Shown here in pieces: positions 16,331 to 25,633 of a stretch of 64,000 nt of DNA. A program made the translations under genes and the position numbers. Location: the NCBI RefSeq assembly GCF_002277895.1, contig NZ_CP022998.1, forward strand, positions 3,877,501-3,941,500, written 5' to 3'. A model generated the notes under the pieces. That model saw only the letters and a program-made list of their open reading frames with translations. It did no database searches and was not told where the DNA came from. The number at the start of each line of letters is the position of its first letter. Within the stretch, counting starts at the first letter, position 1. The DNA comes from Rhizobium sp. 11515TR (GTDB lineage: Bacteria > Pseudomonadota > Alphaproteobacteria > Rhizobiales > Rhizobiaceae).

Positions 16331-16836
16331 TATGTCAAGCCTTCTTTAACGCACCCAACAACCCGCTTGATTGAGAGAATTGAATGCCAGAAGGTCATAA
16401 ACGATCCCTTAATATCCACATGCAAATTAATGAGACGTAAAATTCCGGGACAGTACGTGATTCGGGCTATAAGACTGATATTAAATAGCTAATTGTCGTT
16501 AACCATAAATGCGATGTGGTGCCTTAACGCATCTCATACCGTCACTGCGTAAACCCGAAAAAAGCCCGCCCCGCTACGGAATATCAAATTCGCTTCGCAG
16601 ACGCATGCGATGCAAGAAAATTTCCTGGATACATCAAATAGTAGAGATTGGCACTTGCTCGCCCTGATATATCGCCAAAGCTATATTTTGTTATCTTGGG
16701 TTGCGGGATGCATCCCTAGAGGACCGGGCGTCTCCCCCCTCGATCAGCTGGCAAAATCGACTTTCAAATTCAGGATATCTAGACACGGCGCGACGCCGCC
16801 CCACGGCGGCGCTCCCTCAGCCCTTGCCATAAAAAG
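16331..16836. other. 506-nt AT-richer intergenic region, no gene supported
   Basis: This gap between the mutT gene and the small membrane protein gene is visibly richer in A and T than its surroundings (for example around 16380-16520 and 16610-16700). A 76-codon open frame at 16610-16840 has no ribosome site and no recognisable protein. A GC hairpin near 16792-16815 lies past the mutT stop but lacks a T tail. The length leaves room for a small RNA or complex promoter, but nothing specific can be called. Confidence 0.5.
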
Positions 16837-17250
16837 TTAAAGCAGATCCTGCAGGAACGGGATCAGCGGCTCGTCGGCCGGCGGCATGGGATAGTCACGC
16901 AGAGCCTGCGGCCGCACCCATTTGATCGCCTGCCCTTCCCGGCCATGCGGGATTCCTTCGTAACGCCGGCAGATGTACAGCGGCATCAGCAGATGGAAGG
17001 TTTCATAGGTGTGGCTGGCGAAGGTCAGCGGCGCGAGACAGGCGATTTTCGTCTGGATGCCGAGTTCTTCCTGGAGCTCGCGCACCAAGGTCTCCTCCGG
17101 CGTCTCGCCAGCCTCGACCTTGCCGCCGGGAAATTCCCAGAGGCCGGCAAGCGACTTGCCCTCGGGGCGCTGTGCCAGCAGGATACGGCCATCGGCGTCG
17201 ATGAGCGCGCAGGCGGCCACGAGAACGATTTTGCGGCCAATCTCGTTCAT
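16837..17250 (-). CDS. mutT: NUDIX pyrophosphatase, MutT-type 8-oxo-dGTP diphosphatase
   Basis: MutT removes 8-oxo-dGTP from the nucleotide pool and so prevents A:T to C:G mutations. The 137-residue protein has the complete Nudix box, GGKVEAGETPEETLVRELQEELGI (about 38-61), a MutT-like ALIDADGRILLAQRPEGKSLAGLWEFPGG stretch before it, and a C-terminal LPPADEP-like segment. ATG 17250 overlaps the stop of the GNAT gene by 4 nt, so the two are coupled. It is the last gene of the minus-strand run that includes argJ. Confidence 0.9.
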   Translation of the reverse strand: MNEIGRKIVLVAACALIDADGRILLAQRPEGKSLAGLWEFPGGKVEAGETPEETLVRELQEELGIQTKIACLAPLTFASHTYETFHLLMPLYICRRYEGIPHGREGQAIKWVRPQALRDYPMPPADEPLIPFLQDLL

Positions 17251-18026
17251 GCAGCCCCCGGCGGTCGCCAATAGCAATAACGATAGGCTTCGCGGAAGCC
17301 GAAACGAACGTAGAGCGCTAAAGCCGGAGTATTGTCGGCGCTGACCTGAAGCCAGGCGGTCTTCGCGCTGCGCATGCGCGCCCAGCGAAGCGCCGAAGTC
17401 AGGATCTCGGCTCCGAGGCCCTTGCGCCGATGCTGCGGCGAGACGGCAACCGACATGACGCCAGCAAGATCATTGTCCTGCACGCAGAGCGTTGTCGCCA
17501 CCGGTCCGGCATCATCATTTTCGATGACGAAGAGGCCCGATGGCGGCTTGATGCCGCTCACCACCTCGGCCAATGCCGGCTTCAAAGCCGGATCGGCCTC
17601 ATCGACGATAAGGCTAGCATCGACAAAACGGCCAACATCGTGGCTCGGCAGATGGTCCAGCATGTCAGGCAGTTCGAGATCGACGAGATTGGCGGTCATG
17701 ACGATCGTCTCATCAAAACACGTCCAACGGCGCTCCCGTAGCAGATCGATGAGCTTCGGCGAGGCGAGAGGCGTCTCGCGCACGACCATCGGCCTGCCAT
17801 AGGCCTCGAACTTGCGCTGTGCCTTAGCCAGCCTGATTTCGAGATCGCGATGGTCTGAGGGATCGAGCGGCACGACAGAATTCAGCCGCTTCGACGGATG
17901 ACCCGCCGTTAGCCGAATCTGCCAGCTGCCATCATATTGCACCGACGAGGCGGGCCAGGCCCGGAAGCCGACGGCTTCCAGCCTGCGCACCAGGGGCAGC
18001 TTGTTTATCGTGGACTGCGCATGCAT
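17247..18026 (-). CDS. GNAT family N-acetyltransferase
   Basis: A 259-residue protein whose C-terminal half is a GNAT domain: LAGVMSVAVSPQHRRKGLGAEIL (about 185-207) holds the acetyl-CoA pyrophosphate loop RRKGLG, and NTPALALYVRFGFREAYRY is the usual C-terminal motif. The N-terminal half (1-140) is a degenerate partner domain, as in many two-domain GNATs. The substrate is unknown. It lies between argJ (10 nt upstream) and mutT (4-nt overlap), an arrangement seen in rhizobia. The position next to an acetyl-transferring arginine gene does not by itself indicate function. Confidence 0.88.
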   Translation of the reverse strand: MHAQSTINKLPLVRRLEAVGFRAWPASSVQYDGSWQIRLTAGHPSKRLNSVVPLDPSDHRDLEIRLAKAQRKFEAYGRPMVVRETPLASPKLIDLLRERRWTCFDETIVMTANLVDLELPDMLDHLPSHDVGRFVDASLIVDEADPALKPALAEVVSGIKPPSGLFVIENDDAGPVATTLCVQDNDLAGVMSVAVSPQHRRKGLGAEILTSALRWARMRSAKTAWLQVSADNTPALALYVRFGFREAYRYCYWRPPGAA

Positions 18027-18036
18027 CAGCTAGGTA

Positions 18037-19278
18037 TCAGCTCCGGTAGTCGCCATTGATGGCAACATATTCCTTGGTAAGGTCGCAGGTCCAGACCGTT
18101 GCGCGGCCATTGCCGAGGCCGAGATCGACCTTCACGGGAATATCCTGCTGCTTCATGACATTCGAGGCGGCTTCTTCCGAATAGGAAGCGTCACGCTCGC
18201 CGTTGACGGCGACGCGGACATCGCCGAACCAGATGGCAAGCTTGTCTCGATCCGCCATTTCGCCCGCCTTGCCGACAGCCATGACGACCCGGCCCCAATT
18301 GGCGTCTTCGCCGGCGGCAGCGGTCTTGACCAGCGGCGAATTGGCGATCGAAAGGGCGATGCGCTTGGCGGCCGCGTCATTTTCGGCGCCAGTCACCGTA
18401 ATTTCGAGCATCTTCGTCGCGCCTTCGCCGTCACGAACGACCTGAATGGCGAGATCCTTCAGCAACTCGTTGAGCGCTGCGCGGAAGGCACCAAGCTTCG
18501 GATCGTCGGCGCGGTCGATATGCGCCTGCCCATCAGCTGCGGCAGCGCCGGTGGCAAACAGCATCAACGTGTCCGAGGTCGAGGTATCGCTATCGACGGT
18601 CATCGAATTGAAGCTCGGGCCAACGCCTTCGGACAGCAGCGTCTGCAGCGCGGTGGAGGAAATATCGGCATCGGTGACCACGAAAGAGAGCATCGTCGCC
18701 ATGTCGGGCGCGATCATGCCGGCACCCTTGGCAATGCCGTTGATCGTGACCTTGACGCCGCCGATCTCGGCGGTGCGGGTCGCGACCTTCGGATAGGTAT
18801 CCGTGGTCATGATCGCCTTGGCGGCCTCGAACCAGAAATCGCTTGTCGCATCCTTCGCCATCGTATCGAGCACGCCGGCAAACTTGGTGGCGTCAAGCGG
18901 CTCACCGATGACACCGGTGGAGGCGAGATAAACTTCATTTTCTCCGCAGCCGACGGCGGCCGCCGCGGACTTGGCGGTCAGTTCCGTCGCCTGGCGTCCC
19001 TTCAGGCCGGTGAAGGCATTGGCATTGCCGGAATTGACGACGACGGCGCGCGCGCTGCCGTGCGCCAGGTTCTTACGGCAGAAATCGACCGGAGCCGAAG
19101 GGCACTTCGAACGGGTGAAGACACCGGCAACGGCCGCCGGCTTGTCGAAGACCATCAGCAGGACGTCGGTCCGGTTCTTGTACTTGATACCGGCGGATGC
19201 CGTGGTCATGCGCACGCCGCGAAGGGCGGGCATGGCAGCAAAGGTTTTAGGAGCGAGCGGAGAGACGGAACCGGACAT
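18037..19278 (-). CDS. argJ: Bifunctional glutamate N-acetyltransferase / N-acetylglutamate synthase
   Basis: ArgJ recycles the acetyl group from N-acetylornithine to glutamate and can also make N-acetylglutamate, serving arginine synthesis. The 413-residue precursor has the self-cleavage motif in GMIAPDMATMLSFVVTDA, where the chain splits before the catalytic Thr. Other family segments (VVNSGNANAFTG, VYLASTGVIGEPL) are intact, and the C-terminus ends in NGDYRS. ATG 19278 sits just after AGGTGG; a GTG three codons upstream overlaps that site and is rejected. It is preceded by the exported PPIase gene. argH of the same pathway is at 43.7 kb. Confidence 0.96.
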   Translation of the reverse strand: MSGSVSPLAPKTFAAMPALRGVRMTTASAGIKYKNRTDVLLMVFDKPAAVAGVFTRSKCPSAPVDFCRKNLAHGSARAVVVNSGNANAFTGLKGRQATELTAKSAAAAVGCGENEVYLASTGVIGEPLDATKFAGVLDTMAKDATSDFWFEAAKAIMTTDTYPKVATRTAEIGGVKVTINGIAKGAGMIAPDMATMLSFVVTDADISSTALQTLLSEGVGPSFNSMTVDSDTSTSDTLMLFATGAAAADGQAHIDRADDPKLGAFRAALNELLKDLAIQVVRDGEGATKMLEITVTGAENDAAAKRIALSIANSPLVKTAAAGEDANWGRVVMAVGKAGEMADRDKLAIWFGDVRVAVNGERDASYSEEAASNVMKQQDIPVKVDLGLGNGRATVWTCDLTKEYVAINGDYRS

Positions 19279-19297
19279 GAGAGCCACCTAATAGTGA

Positions 19298-19319
19298 AGG
19301 GCCCGGAAAACCGGGCCCT
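19298..19319 (-). terminator. Strong hairpin between the PPIase gene and argJ
   Basis: A perfect 9-bp stem AGGGCCCGG/CCGGGCCCT with an AAAA (TTTT on minus) loop lies 21 nt beyond the PPIase stop codon. On the minus strand it is followed by TCACTATTA, not a clean T run, so it may attenuate or stabilise mRNA as well as terminate. Confidence 0.55.
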
Positions 19320-19339
19320 GATTGTTTGACTGCTGTCAA

Positions 19340-20263
19340 TTACTGCTGCGGCTGAGCGTCAGGCGCTGCCGCACCATCAGTAGGAGCAACGGCGTCGTCA
19401 GCCGGTGCTGCATCCTGCTGCTTCTGCGCGTCGTCATAAGCCTTGCTGAGCGCCGGATCGTTGATGACGACCTTGGTATCCTGCTTGGCCTTGTTCAGGA
19501 GCTCAAGATACTTGTCGCGCATGACAAGCTGACGAACCTGGTCCTTGACCTGATCGAACGGCGGAGGAGGAGCATTGCGCTTGTCCTCGACCTTGATGAT
19601 GTGCCAGCCGAAATCGGTCTTGACCGGGGTCTTCGTGTAGGTTCCCACAGGAAGCGCGAAAGCCGCGTCTTCAAATTCCTTGACCATGCGGCCATGGCCG
19701 AAATAACCGAGATCACCGCCGTCAGCCTTATTCGGATCCGTGGACTTTTCCTTGGCAAGTGCGGCAAAATCCTTGCCGGCATCGAGTTCCTTGATAATCG
19801 CCTTGGCTTCGTCCTCGGTCTTCACGAGGATATGGCGGGCATGAACCTCTTCCTGCTTCGGCAGGGCTGCGACTTCCTTGTCGTAACGAGCCTTGACTTC
19901 ATCATCCTTGATAGCGTCGGCCACGTGAGCCTTGAAGTAGGCATTATGCAGCTCGCGGTCGCGCAGATAGGCCATGTGAGCCTGGAAGTCCGGCGTCTGA
20001 TCGAGCTTCTCGGCGGCGGCCTTCTGCGACAGCAGCTTTACATCGACCGAGGCCGAAAGCGCTGCGACCTTCTTCTGGTCGTCCGGAAGCTGGCCGAGCT
20101 GCGGATCGAGGTTGGCGATTGCCAGATCGAGTTCGGATTGATGGATTTCGACATCGCCGACCTTGGCGACAACGGGGTCCTTGGCATCGGCCGCGAAGGC
20201 CGGAGCCTGAAAGGTAACGATTGTTGCGAAAGCAACCGCAGCAAGTTTGTTATACTTCAACAT
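19340..20263 (-). CDS. Exported parvulin-type peptidyl-prolyl isomerase
   Basis: A 307-residue foldase with a Sec signal peptide (MLKYNKLAAVAFATIVTFQAPAFA, cleavage after AFA) and an N-terminal SurA-like helical region (about 30-140). A parvulin domain follows at about 145-240, with EEVHARHILVKTEDEAKAII, GGDLGYFGHGRMVKEFEDAAF and TDFGWHIIKVED. The tail is Ala/Pro/Asp-rich. It should act in the periplasm on secreted proteins, as PrsA and PpiC relatives do. ATG 20263 has GAAGGG upstream; the open frame continues 32 codons further but lacks a start with a ribosome site. It is divergent from secA. Confidence 0.92.
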   Translation of the reverse strand: MLKYNKLAAVAFATIVTFQAPAFAADAKDPVVAKVGDVEIHQSELDLAIANLDPQLGQLPDDQKKVAALSASVDVKLLSQKAAAEKLDQTPDFQAHMAYLRDRELHNAYFKAHVADAIKDDEVKARYDKEVAALPKQEEVHARHILVKTEDEAKAIIKELDAGKDFAALAKEKSTDPNKADGGDLGYFGHGRMVKEFEDAAFALPVGTYTKTPVKTDFGWHIIKVEDKRNAPPPPFDQVKDQVRQLVMRDKYLELLNKAKQDTKVVINDPALSKAYDDAQKQQDAAPADDAVAPTDGAAAPDAQPQQ

Positions 20264-20509
20264 AAAATAACCCTTCGGTGATCTCGACCGGCTCGACAGA
20301 TGTGAATCCGGCGTGAAAAAGCCTTCAGCAGGAGAATGTGGCCTTTCTGTATCGGCCAAATCCCGTTGACATCAATCGACCCCCCTCTTATCTGTCACGC
20401 AACCTCGCGTCCAGAACAGTTTCCGGCCGTTTTGTGCTATACTCCCGTTTTTTTCGGCAAGGGATAAAGCAGGAAACGGCAGGATGAAATCTCAGAAAGG
20501 ACCAGTCAC

Positions 20510-23230
20510 ATGGTCAGCCTAGGTGGAATTGCCCGCAAGTTGTTCGGCTCGTCCAACGACCGCCGGGTCAAATCGTTCCAGCCGAAAGTAGCTGCAATCA
20601 ATGCGCTCGAACCGGAGATGCGTGCGCTGTCCGATGAAGCTCTGGCCGCCAAGACGGTTGAGTTCCGCCAGCAGCTCGCGGAAGGCAAGACGCTGGACGA
20701 TATCCTTGTGCCCGCCTTCGCGGTCGCCCGCGAAGCGTCGCGCCGCGTTCTTGGCATGCGACCCTTTGACGTGCAGCTCATCGGCGGCATGATCCTTCAT
20801 TCCAATGCCATCGCCGAAATGAAGACCGGTGAAGGTAAGACCCTGGTTGCAACCCTGCCGGTCTATCTGAACGCGCTGGCCGGCAAGGGCGTGCATGTCG
20901 TTACCGTCAACGATTACCTGGCGCAGCGCGACAGCGGTACCATGGGCCGCCTCTACAGCTTCCTCGGCCTGACGACGGGCGTCATCGTCCATGGCCTGTC
21001 GGATGAACAGCGCCATGACGCCTATGCCTGCGACATCACCTACGCCACCAACAACGAGCTCGGTTTCGACTATCTGCGCGACAACATGAAGTATGAGCGC
21101 GCCCAGATGGTCCAGCGCGGCCATAGTTTCGCGATCGTCGACGAAGTGGACTCGATTCTCGTCGACGAAGCGCGCACGCCGCTGATCATCTCCGGTCCGC
21201 TCGACGACCGCTCCGATCTTTATATCACCATCGACGCCTTCATTCCCCGCCTGGCGAAGGAAGACTATGAAATCGATGAAAAACAGCGCTCGGCCAACTT
21301 CTCCGAAGAAGGCACCGAGAAGCTGGAAAACATGCTCCGCGAAGCCGGCCTCTTGAAGGGTGAATCGCTCTACGACGTAGAGAATGTCGCGATCGTCCAC
21401 CACATCAACAACGCGCTCAAGGCGCACAAGCTGTTCCAGCGCGACAAGGACTATATCGTCCGCAACGGTGAAGTCGTCATCATCGACGAATTCACCGGCC
21501 GCATGATGCCGGGCCGGCGTTATTCGGACGGCCAGCATCAGGCGCTGGAAGCCAAGGAACATGTGCAGATCCAGCCGGAAAACCAGACGCTGGCGCAGAT
21601 CACCTTCCAGAACTATTTCCGCATGTACGAAAAGCTCGCCGGCATGACCGGTACGGCATCGACGGAAGCGGAGGAATTCGGCAACATCTACGGTCTCGAC
21701 GTGATCGAAGTGCCGACCAACCTGCCGATCCAGCGTATCGATGAGGACGACGAGGTCTATCGCACGCACGCCGAGAAATATAACGCCATCATCAACGAGA
21801 TCCTCGATGCGCACAAGCGCGGCCAGCCCGTGCTGGTCGGTACGACCTCAATTGAGAAGTCCGAACTTCTCGCCGATCTCATGCGCAAGCGGGGCTTCAG
21901 CAACTTTCAGGTTCTGAACGCGCGCTACCACGAGCAGGAAGCCTACATCGTCGCTCAGGCCGGCGTTCCGGGCGCGGTGACGATCGCCACCAACATGGCC
22001 GGCCGTGGCACCGACATCCAGCTCGGCGGCAACCTCGAAATGCGGGTCGAGCGAGACCTGCACGAAATGGAACCCGGTCCGGAGCGCGACGCGGCCATTG
22101 CCCGCATTGCCGAAGAGATCAAGGAACTCAAGCAGAAATCGATCGCTGCCGGCGGCCTCTACGTCATCGCCTCCGAACGCCATGAAAGCCGCCGTATCGA
22201 CAACCAGCTGCGTGGCCGTTCCGGCCGCCAGGGCGACCCGGGCCGCTCGAAATTCTACCTGTCGCTCCAGGACGACCTGATGCGCATCTTCGGTTCCGAC
22301 CGCATGGATGGCATGCTGCAGAAGCTCGGCCTCAAAGAAGGCGAAGCGATCGTCCACCCCTGGATCAACAAGGCGGTTGAACGCGCCCAGAAGAAGGTCG
22401 AGGCCCGCAACTTCGACATCCGCAAGAACGTTCTGAAGTATGACGACGTATTGAATGATCAGCGCAAGGTCATCTTCGACCAGCGCGTCGAACTGATGGA
22501 ATCGAAGGACCTCTCCGAATTCGTCGGTGATATGCGCCACGACGTCATCGAAGATCTCGTCGCCAGACATATTCCAGAGCGCGCCTATGCCGAACAGTGG
22601 GATGCCGACGGCCTGAAGACGGCTGTCGCCAACTTCTTCGATCTCGACCTGCCCATTCATGACTGGGTCAAGGAGGAAGGCATCGGCGAAGACGACATCC
22701 GTGCGCGCCTGACGGAAGCTGCCGAAAAGGCTGCGGCCGAAAAGGCTGAACGCTTCGGCCCTGAGATCATGACCTATGTCGAGCGCTCCATCGTGCTGCA
22801 GACGCTGGACAATCTCTGGCGTGAGCACATCGTCAACCTTGATCATCTGCGCTCGGTCATCGGTTTCCGCGGCTACGCCCAGCGCGATCCGCTGCAGGAA
22901 TACAAGGCGGAAGCCTTCGAACTGTTCCAGGCGTTGTTGAACAATCTTCGCCAGGCCGTGACCGCGCAGCTTTCGCGCGTCGAACTGGTGCAGCAGCCAG
23001 CCGAGCCGGAGACGCCGCCGATGCAGGCCCGCCACATCGACGCGACGACGGGCGAGGACGAATTCTCACCGTTGACACTTGCAAGTGAGAGCGTTGTGGC
23101 CCCGGAAAATCGCGATCCGCGCAATCCGGCGACCTGGGGCCGCGTCGGCCGCAACGAGGCCTGCCCCTGCGGCTCCGGCAAGAAGTACAAGCATTGCCAC
23201 GGCGCCTTCGAAAGCAGCGAAGTGGTCTGA
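20510..23230 (+). CDS. secA: Preprotein translocase ATPase SecA
   Basis: SecA drives post-translational export of proteins through SecYEG using ATP. The 906-residue protein contains Walker A in MKTGEGKTLVATLP (near 105), the DEAD-type Walker B region in IVDEVDSILVDEARTPLIISGP, the second nucleotide-binding fold around GTDIQLGGN and GRSGRQGDPG, and the C-terminal zinc-binding SEC-C motif CPCGSGKKYKHCHG that contacts SecB. AAAGGA precedes ATG 20510. A TATACT sequence at 20438-20443 is a plausible -10 element, but the -35 is poor. A strong terminator follows. Confidence 0.97.
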   Translation: MVSLGGIARKLFGSSNDRRVKSFQPKVAAINALEPEMRALSDEALAAKTVEFRQQLAEGKTLDDILVPAFAVAREASRRVLGMRPFDVQLIGGMILHSNAIAEMKTGEGKTLVATLPVYLNALAGKGVHVVTVNDYLAQRDSGTMGRLYSFLGLTTGVIVHGLSDEQRHDAYACDITYATNNELGFDYLRDNMKYERAQMVQRGHSFAIVDEVDSILVDEARTPLIISGPLDDRSDLYITIDAFIPRLAKEDYEIDEKQRSANFSEEGTEKLENMLREAGLLKGESLYDVENVAIVHHINNALKAHKLFQRDKDYIVRNGEVVIIDEFTGRMMPGRRYSDGQHQALEAKEHVQIQPENQTLAQITFQNYFRMYEKLAGMTGTASTEAEEFGNIYGLDVIEVPTNLPIQRIDEDDEVYRTHAEKYNAIINEILDAHKRGQPVLVGTTSIEKSELLADLMRKRGFSNFQVLNARYHEQEAYIVAQAGVPGAVTIATNMAGRGTDIQLGGNLEMRVERDLHEMEPGPERDAAIARIAEEIKELKQKSIAAGGLYVIASERHESRRIDNQLRGRSGRQGDPGRSKFYLSLQDDLMRIFGSDRMDGMLQKLGLKEGEAIVHPWINKAVERAQKKVEARNFDIRKNVLKYDDVLNDQRKVIFDQRVELMESKDLSEFVGDMRHDVIEDLVARHIPERAYAEQWDADGLKTAVANFFDLDLPIHDWVKEEGIGEDDIRARLTEAAEKAAAEKAERFGPEIMTYVERSIVLQTLDNLWREHIVNLDHLRSVIGFRGYAQRDPLQEYKAEAFELFQALLNNLRQAVTAQLSRVELVQQPAEPETPPMQARHIDATTGEDEFSPLTLASESVVAPENRDPRNPATWGRVGRNEACPCGSGKKYKHCHGAFESSEVV

Positions 23231-23249
23231 AGCAAACCCATAGCCATGA

Positions 23250-23283
23250 ACAAAAATGCCGCCTTCGGGTGGCATTTTTGTTT
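23250..23283 (+). terminator. Rho-independent terminator of secA
   Basis: A stem of AAAAATGCCGCC and GGTGGCATTTTT with a TTCG tetraloop ends in a T-rich run. It lies about 20 nt after the secA stop. The A-rich ascending arm means it could also work for the convergent GST gene. Confidence 0.85.
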
Positions 23284-23337
23284 GTACTGATCCAGATCTC
23301 ACCGTTGGTCGACAGGCGACAGGCAGGCCTAGCGCAT

Positions 23338-23967
23338 TCAGACAGCGGAATGCGGATCCTCACTATAAAGATGGACCGGATAGCCTGGTCCGATGACGTC
23401 AAGCACACGACCGAGCCAAGCTGTGAACGCGGGATAATCGGCAAGATCAAAGCCGCAATCCGCCGCTCTATGCGCGTAGGCGTAAACCGCGATATCCGCG
23501 ATCGAAAACTCGTCGCCAACAAGGAACGGCGTATTCTTCAGCCCGCGCTCGAGCGCTGCAAGCGAACGAAGACCAGCCGAGCGCTTGGCTTCTGCTATGA
23601 CGGCATTGGATTCCAAGCGCCCCGTCAGCGTCCAGAAGCGCAGCGTACCGATGACCGGCTCGACATGATATTGCTCGAAGAACAGCCATTGCATGACCTT
23701 GGCATGTCGATAGCGATCCACTGGAAGAAACCGCGTGCCTTCAGCAACATAGGTGAGAATAGCGTTCGATTCCGCAATCGTTCGCCCATCCTCCAGTTCG
23801 AGAACGGGAATGCCCCCTGCCGGATTGAGATCGAAAAAGGCGTCGGTACGCCCCTCGCCCTCGAAGATGGACACCAGGCGGGTCTGATAGGGGATATCAA
23901 GCAATCCGAACAGAACTCTGGCCTTCCAGCCATTCTGCGACGGTAAATAATCGTGAAGTGTGAGCAT
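23338..23967 (-). CDS. Glutathione S-transferase family protein
   Basis: A 209-residue GST-fold protein: a thioredoxin-like N-terminal domain (LTLHDYLPSQNGWKARVLFGLLDIPY, with the cis-Pro and SNAIL-type motif at GIPVLELEDGRTIAESNAIL) and an all-helical C-terminal domain (LVGDEFSIADIAVYAYAH is the classic N-capping box). It probably conjugates or reduces electrophiles with glutathione; the substrate is unknown. ATG 23967 has GGAGGA upstream. It is convergent with secA and stands alone. Confidence 0.9.
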   Translation of the reverse strand: MLTLHDYLPSQNGWKARVLFGLLDIPYQTRLVSIFEGEGRTDAFFDLNPAGGIPVLELEDGRTIAESNAILTYVAEGTRFLPVDRYRHAKVMQWLFFEQYHVEPVIGTLRFWTLTGRLESNAVIAEAKRSAGLRSLAALERGLKNTPFLVGDEFSIADIAVYAYAHRAADCGFDLADYPAFTAWLGRVLDVIGPGYPVHLYSEDPHSAV

Positions 23968-24215
23968 GAGATCCTCCTCCGATAGACCCTGGATTCTACA
24001 TGTCGACCAAACCTCCGCCACCCGTTTCCTGCCGAGCGACATGGCGCGGCAACCCGAGAGCCAATTGCATCTTATGGTTGCTTTCCGCCTTGACTGATAA
24101 GCAACTCTCCACTTCGGTAAAGCCACTTTTACATGCCGCAAGAACCGATTCTTAACTCTCCTCTGCCAAGACTAACGCGAGTTTGGGATCATACTTAAAG
24201 TATTGCGTATCGATC

Positions 24216-25631
24216 ATGGCAGTCTTTCAAACAGCGGAAAGAATGTTGCCGTCCGCATTGCGGGCCGCGCTATCGCCGTATCTGCGCAAAGTCGCCGCTC
24301 TGCTAACCGGCCGGGACGAAAAGGCAGTCTCGCAGCGCATGGCGCTGATCGCCTTCACAATCCGCGTTGCGGGCGCCGCCCTCGCATTTCTCTCGCAGAT
24401 CATCCTGGCCCGCCTGATGGGACGGTTCGAATACGGCATCTTCGTCTTCGTCTGGGTGTTGATGATCCTGTTCGGCAATCTCGCCTGCCTCGGCTTCCCG
24501 ACCGCCATCATCCGCTTCCTGCCGCAATATGACGCCGGCGGCAATCATGATGCCATTCGTGGCTTGAACGCCACGGCACGCCTGTTTGTGGTCGCCGTCT
24601 CGGGCACTCTAGCACTGATCGGCGCGCTGCTGCTTTTTGCCTTCCGCGGCATAGTCGAACACTATTACGTCATGCCGGTTTTCCTCGGTCTGGTTGCCGT
24701 GCCGATGATCGCGCTCGGAGACGTTCTGGACGGTACGGCCCGCGCCAAGCACTGGCCGATCATGGCGCTCAGCCCGACCTTTCTCATCCGCCCGACGCTG
24801 ATCCTGCTCTTCATGGTGGCTGCGATCCTTGCCGGCGCGCCACGCGATGCCGTCACCGCCATGGCGGCGGCACTCGCCGGCGCCTTCGCCAGTGTCCTGC
24901 TGCAATATCTCGCAGTGACGTTCCGTCTGCGCCGCCATTACCCAAGCGGTCCGAAAGCCATCGAATTCAACGCCTGGACGGCCGTGGCACTGCCGATCTT
25001 CCTGGTCGAAGGCGTGGGTTACCTGCTCACCAATTCCGACGTCATCGTCGTCGGCATCTTCCTCGATCCAGATGAAGTCGCCGTCTATTTCGCCGCCGCC
25101 AAGACGATGGCGCTGGTGCTCTTCGTCTCCTTCGCCGTCAGGGCAGCTATCGGGCCGCGCTTTGCCGCCATCCTTGCGGAAGGTGACCGAAGCAAGCTCG
25201 CAGCCTTTGCCACGGAGGCGACACGCTGGTCCTTCTTTCCGGCGCTTGCCCTCGGTCTCGTGGTGCTGGCGGCAGGGCAGCTCTTGCTGTCGCTGTTCGG
25301 CGCCGCCTTCACCGAGGGCCAAATCGTGATGGCGATCCTGCTTGCCGGCATTCTCGCAAGAGCGCTCGTCGGCCCTGCCGAAGTGCTCCTGACCATGGCG
25401 GACAAGCAGATGCTTTGCGTCTATCTCTATGCTGTGGCGCTCATTGCCAATGTCGGCCTGAACGTTGCGCTCATCCCGCATCTCGGCATCGAAGGAGCGG
25501 CGATTGCCGGAGCGGTCGCCATGGCGATCGAAGCCCTGCTCCTGCATATCGCCGTGCGCCGTGCGCTCGGTATCACCCTTTTCGCCCTTATCCGGCGTTC
25601 TGCAGCGCCACCGGCAACGAGGGCCCTCTGA
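24216..25631 (+). CDS. Polysaccharide flippase-like membrane protein (MOP superfamily)
   Basis: A 471-residue protein with about 12-14 hydrophobic segments and the Wzx/MATE-like arrangement: FTIRVAGAALAFLSQIILARLMGRFEYGIFVF at the start and later helices with LIPHLGIEGAAIAGAVAMAIEALLLH. Such proteins flip lipid-linked sugars across the inner membrane. An N-terminal cytoplasmic extension of about 45 residues precedes the first helix. ATG 24216 is chosen, though no strong ribosome site is visible and TTG 24183 is open. Only 2 nt separate it from the next gene, an acyltransferase-like protein, so the two are an operon. The polysaccharide involved is unknown. Confidence 0.82.
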   Translation: MAVFQTAERMLPSALRAALSPYLRKVAALLTGRDEKAVSQRMALIAFTIRVAGAALAFLSQIILARLMGRFEYGIFVFVWVLMILFGNLACLGFPTAIIRFLPQYDAGGNHDAIRGLNATARLFVVAVSGTLALIGALLLFAFRGIVEHYYVMPVFLGLVAVPMIALGDVLDGTARAKHWPIMALSPTFLIRPTLILLFMVAAILAGAPRDAVTAMAAALAGAFASVLLQYLAVTFRLRRHYPSGPKAIEFNAWTAVALPIFLVEGVGYLLTNSDVIVVGIFLDPDEVAVYFAAAKTMALVLFVSFAVRAAIGPRFAAILAEGDRSKLAAFATEATRWSFFPALALGLVVLAAGQLLLSLFGAAFTEGQIVMAILLAGILARALVGPAEVLLTMADKQMLCVYLYAVALIANVGLNVALIPHLGIEGAAIAGAVAMAIEALLLHIAVRRALGITLFALIRRSAAPPATRAL

Positions 25632-25633
25632 TC

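Noticed and set aside
16610..16840. A 76-codon open frame in the AT-rich gap
   Set aside because: It has no ribosome site or family match and its end overlaps the mutT stop region.
20519..23035. Two long minus-strand open frames inside secA
   Set aside because: They are the reverse of a certain, fully conserved gene and show no domain, start site or ribosome site of their own.
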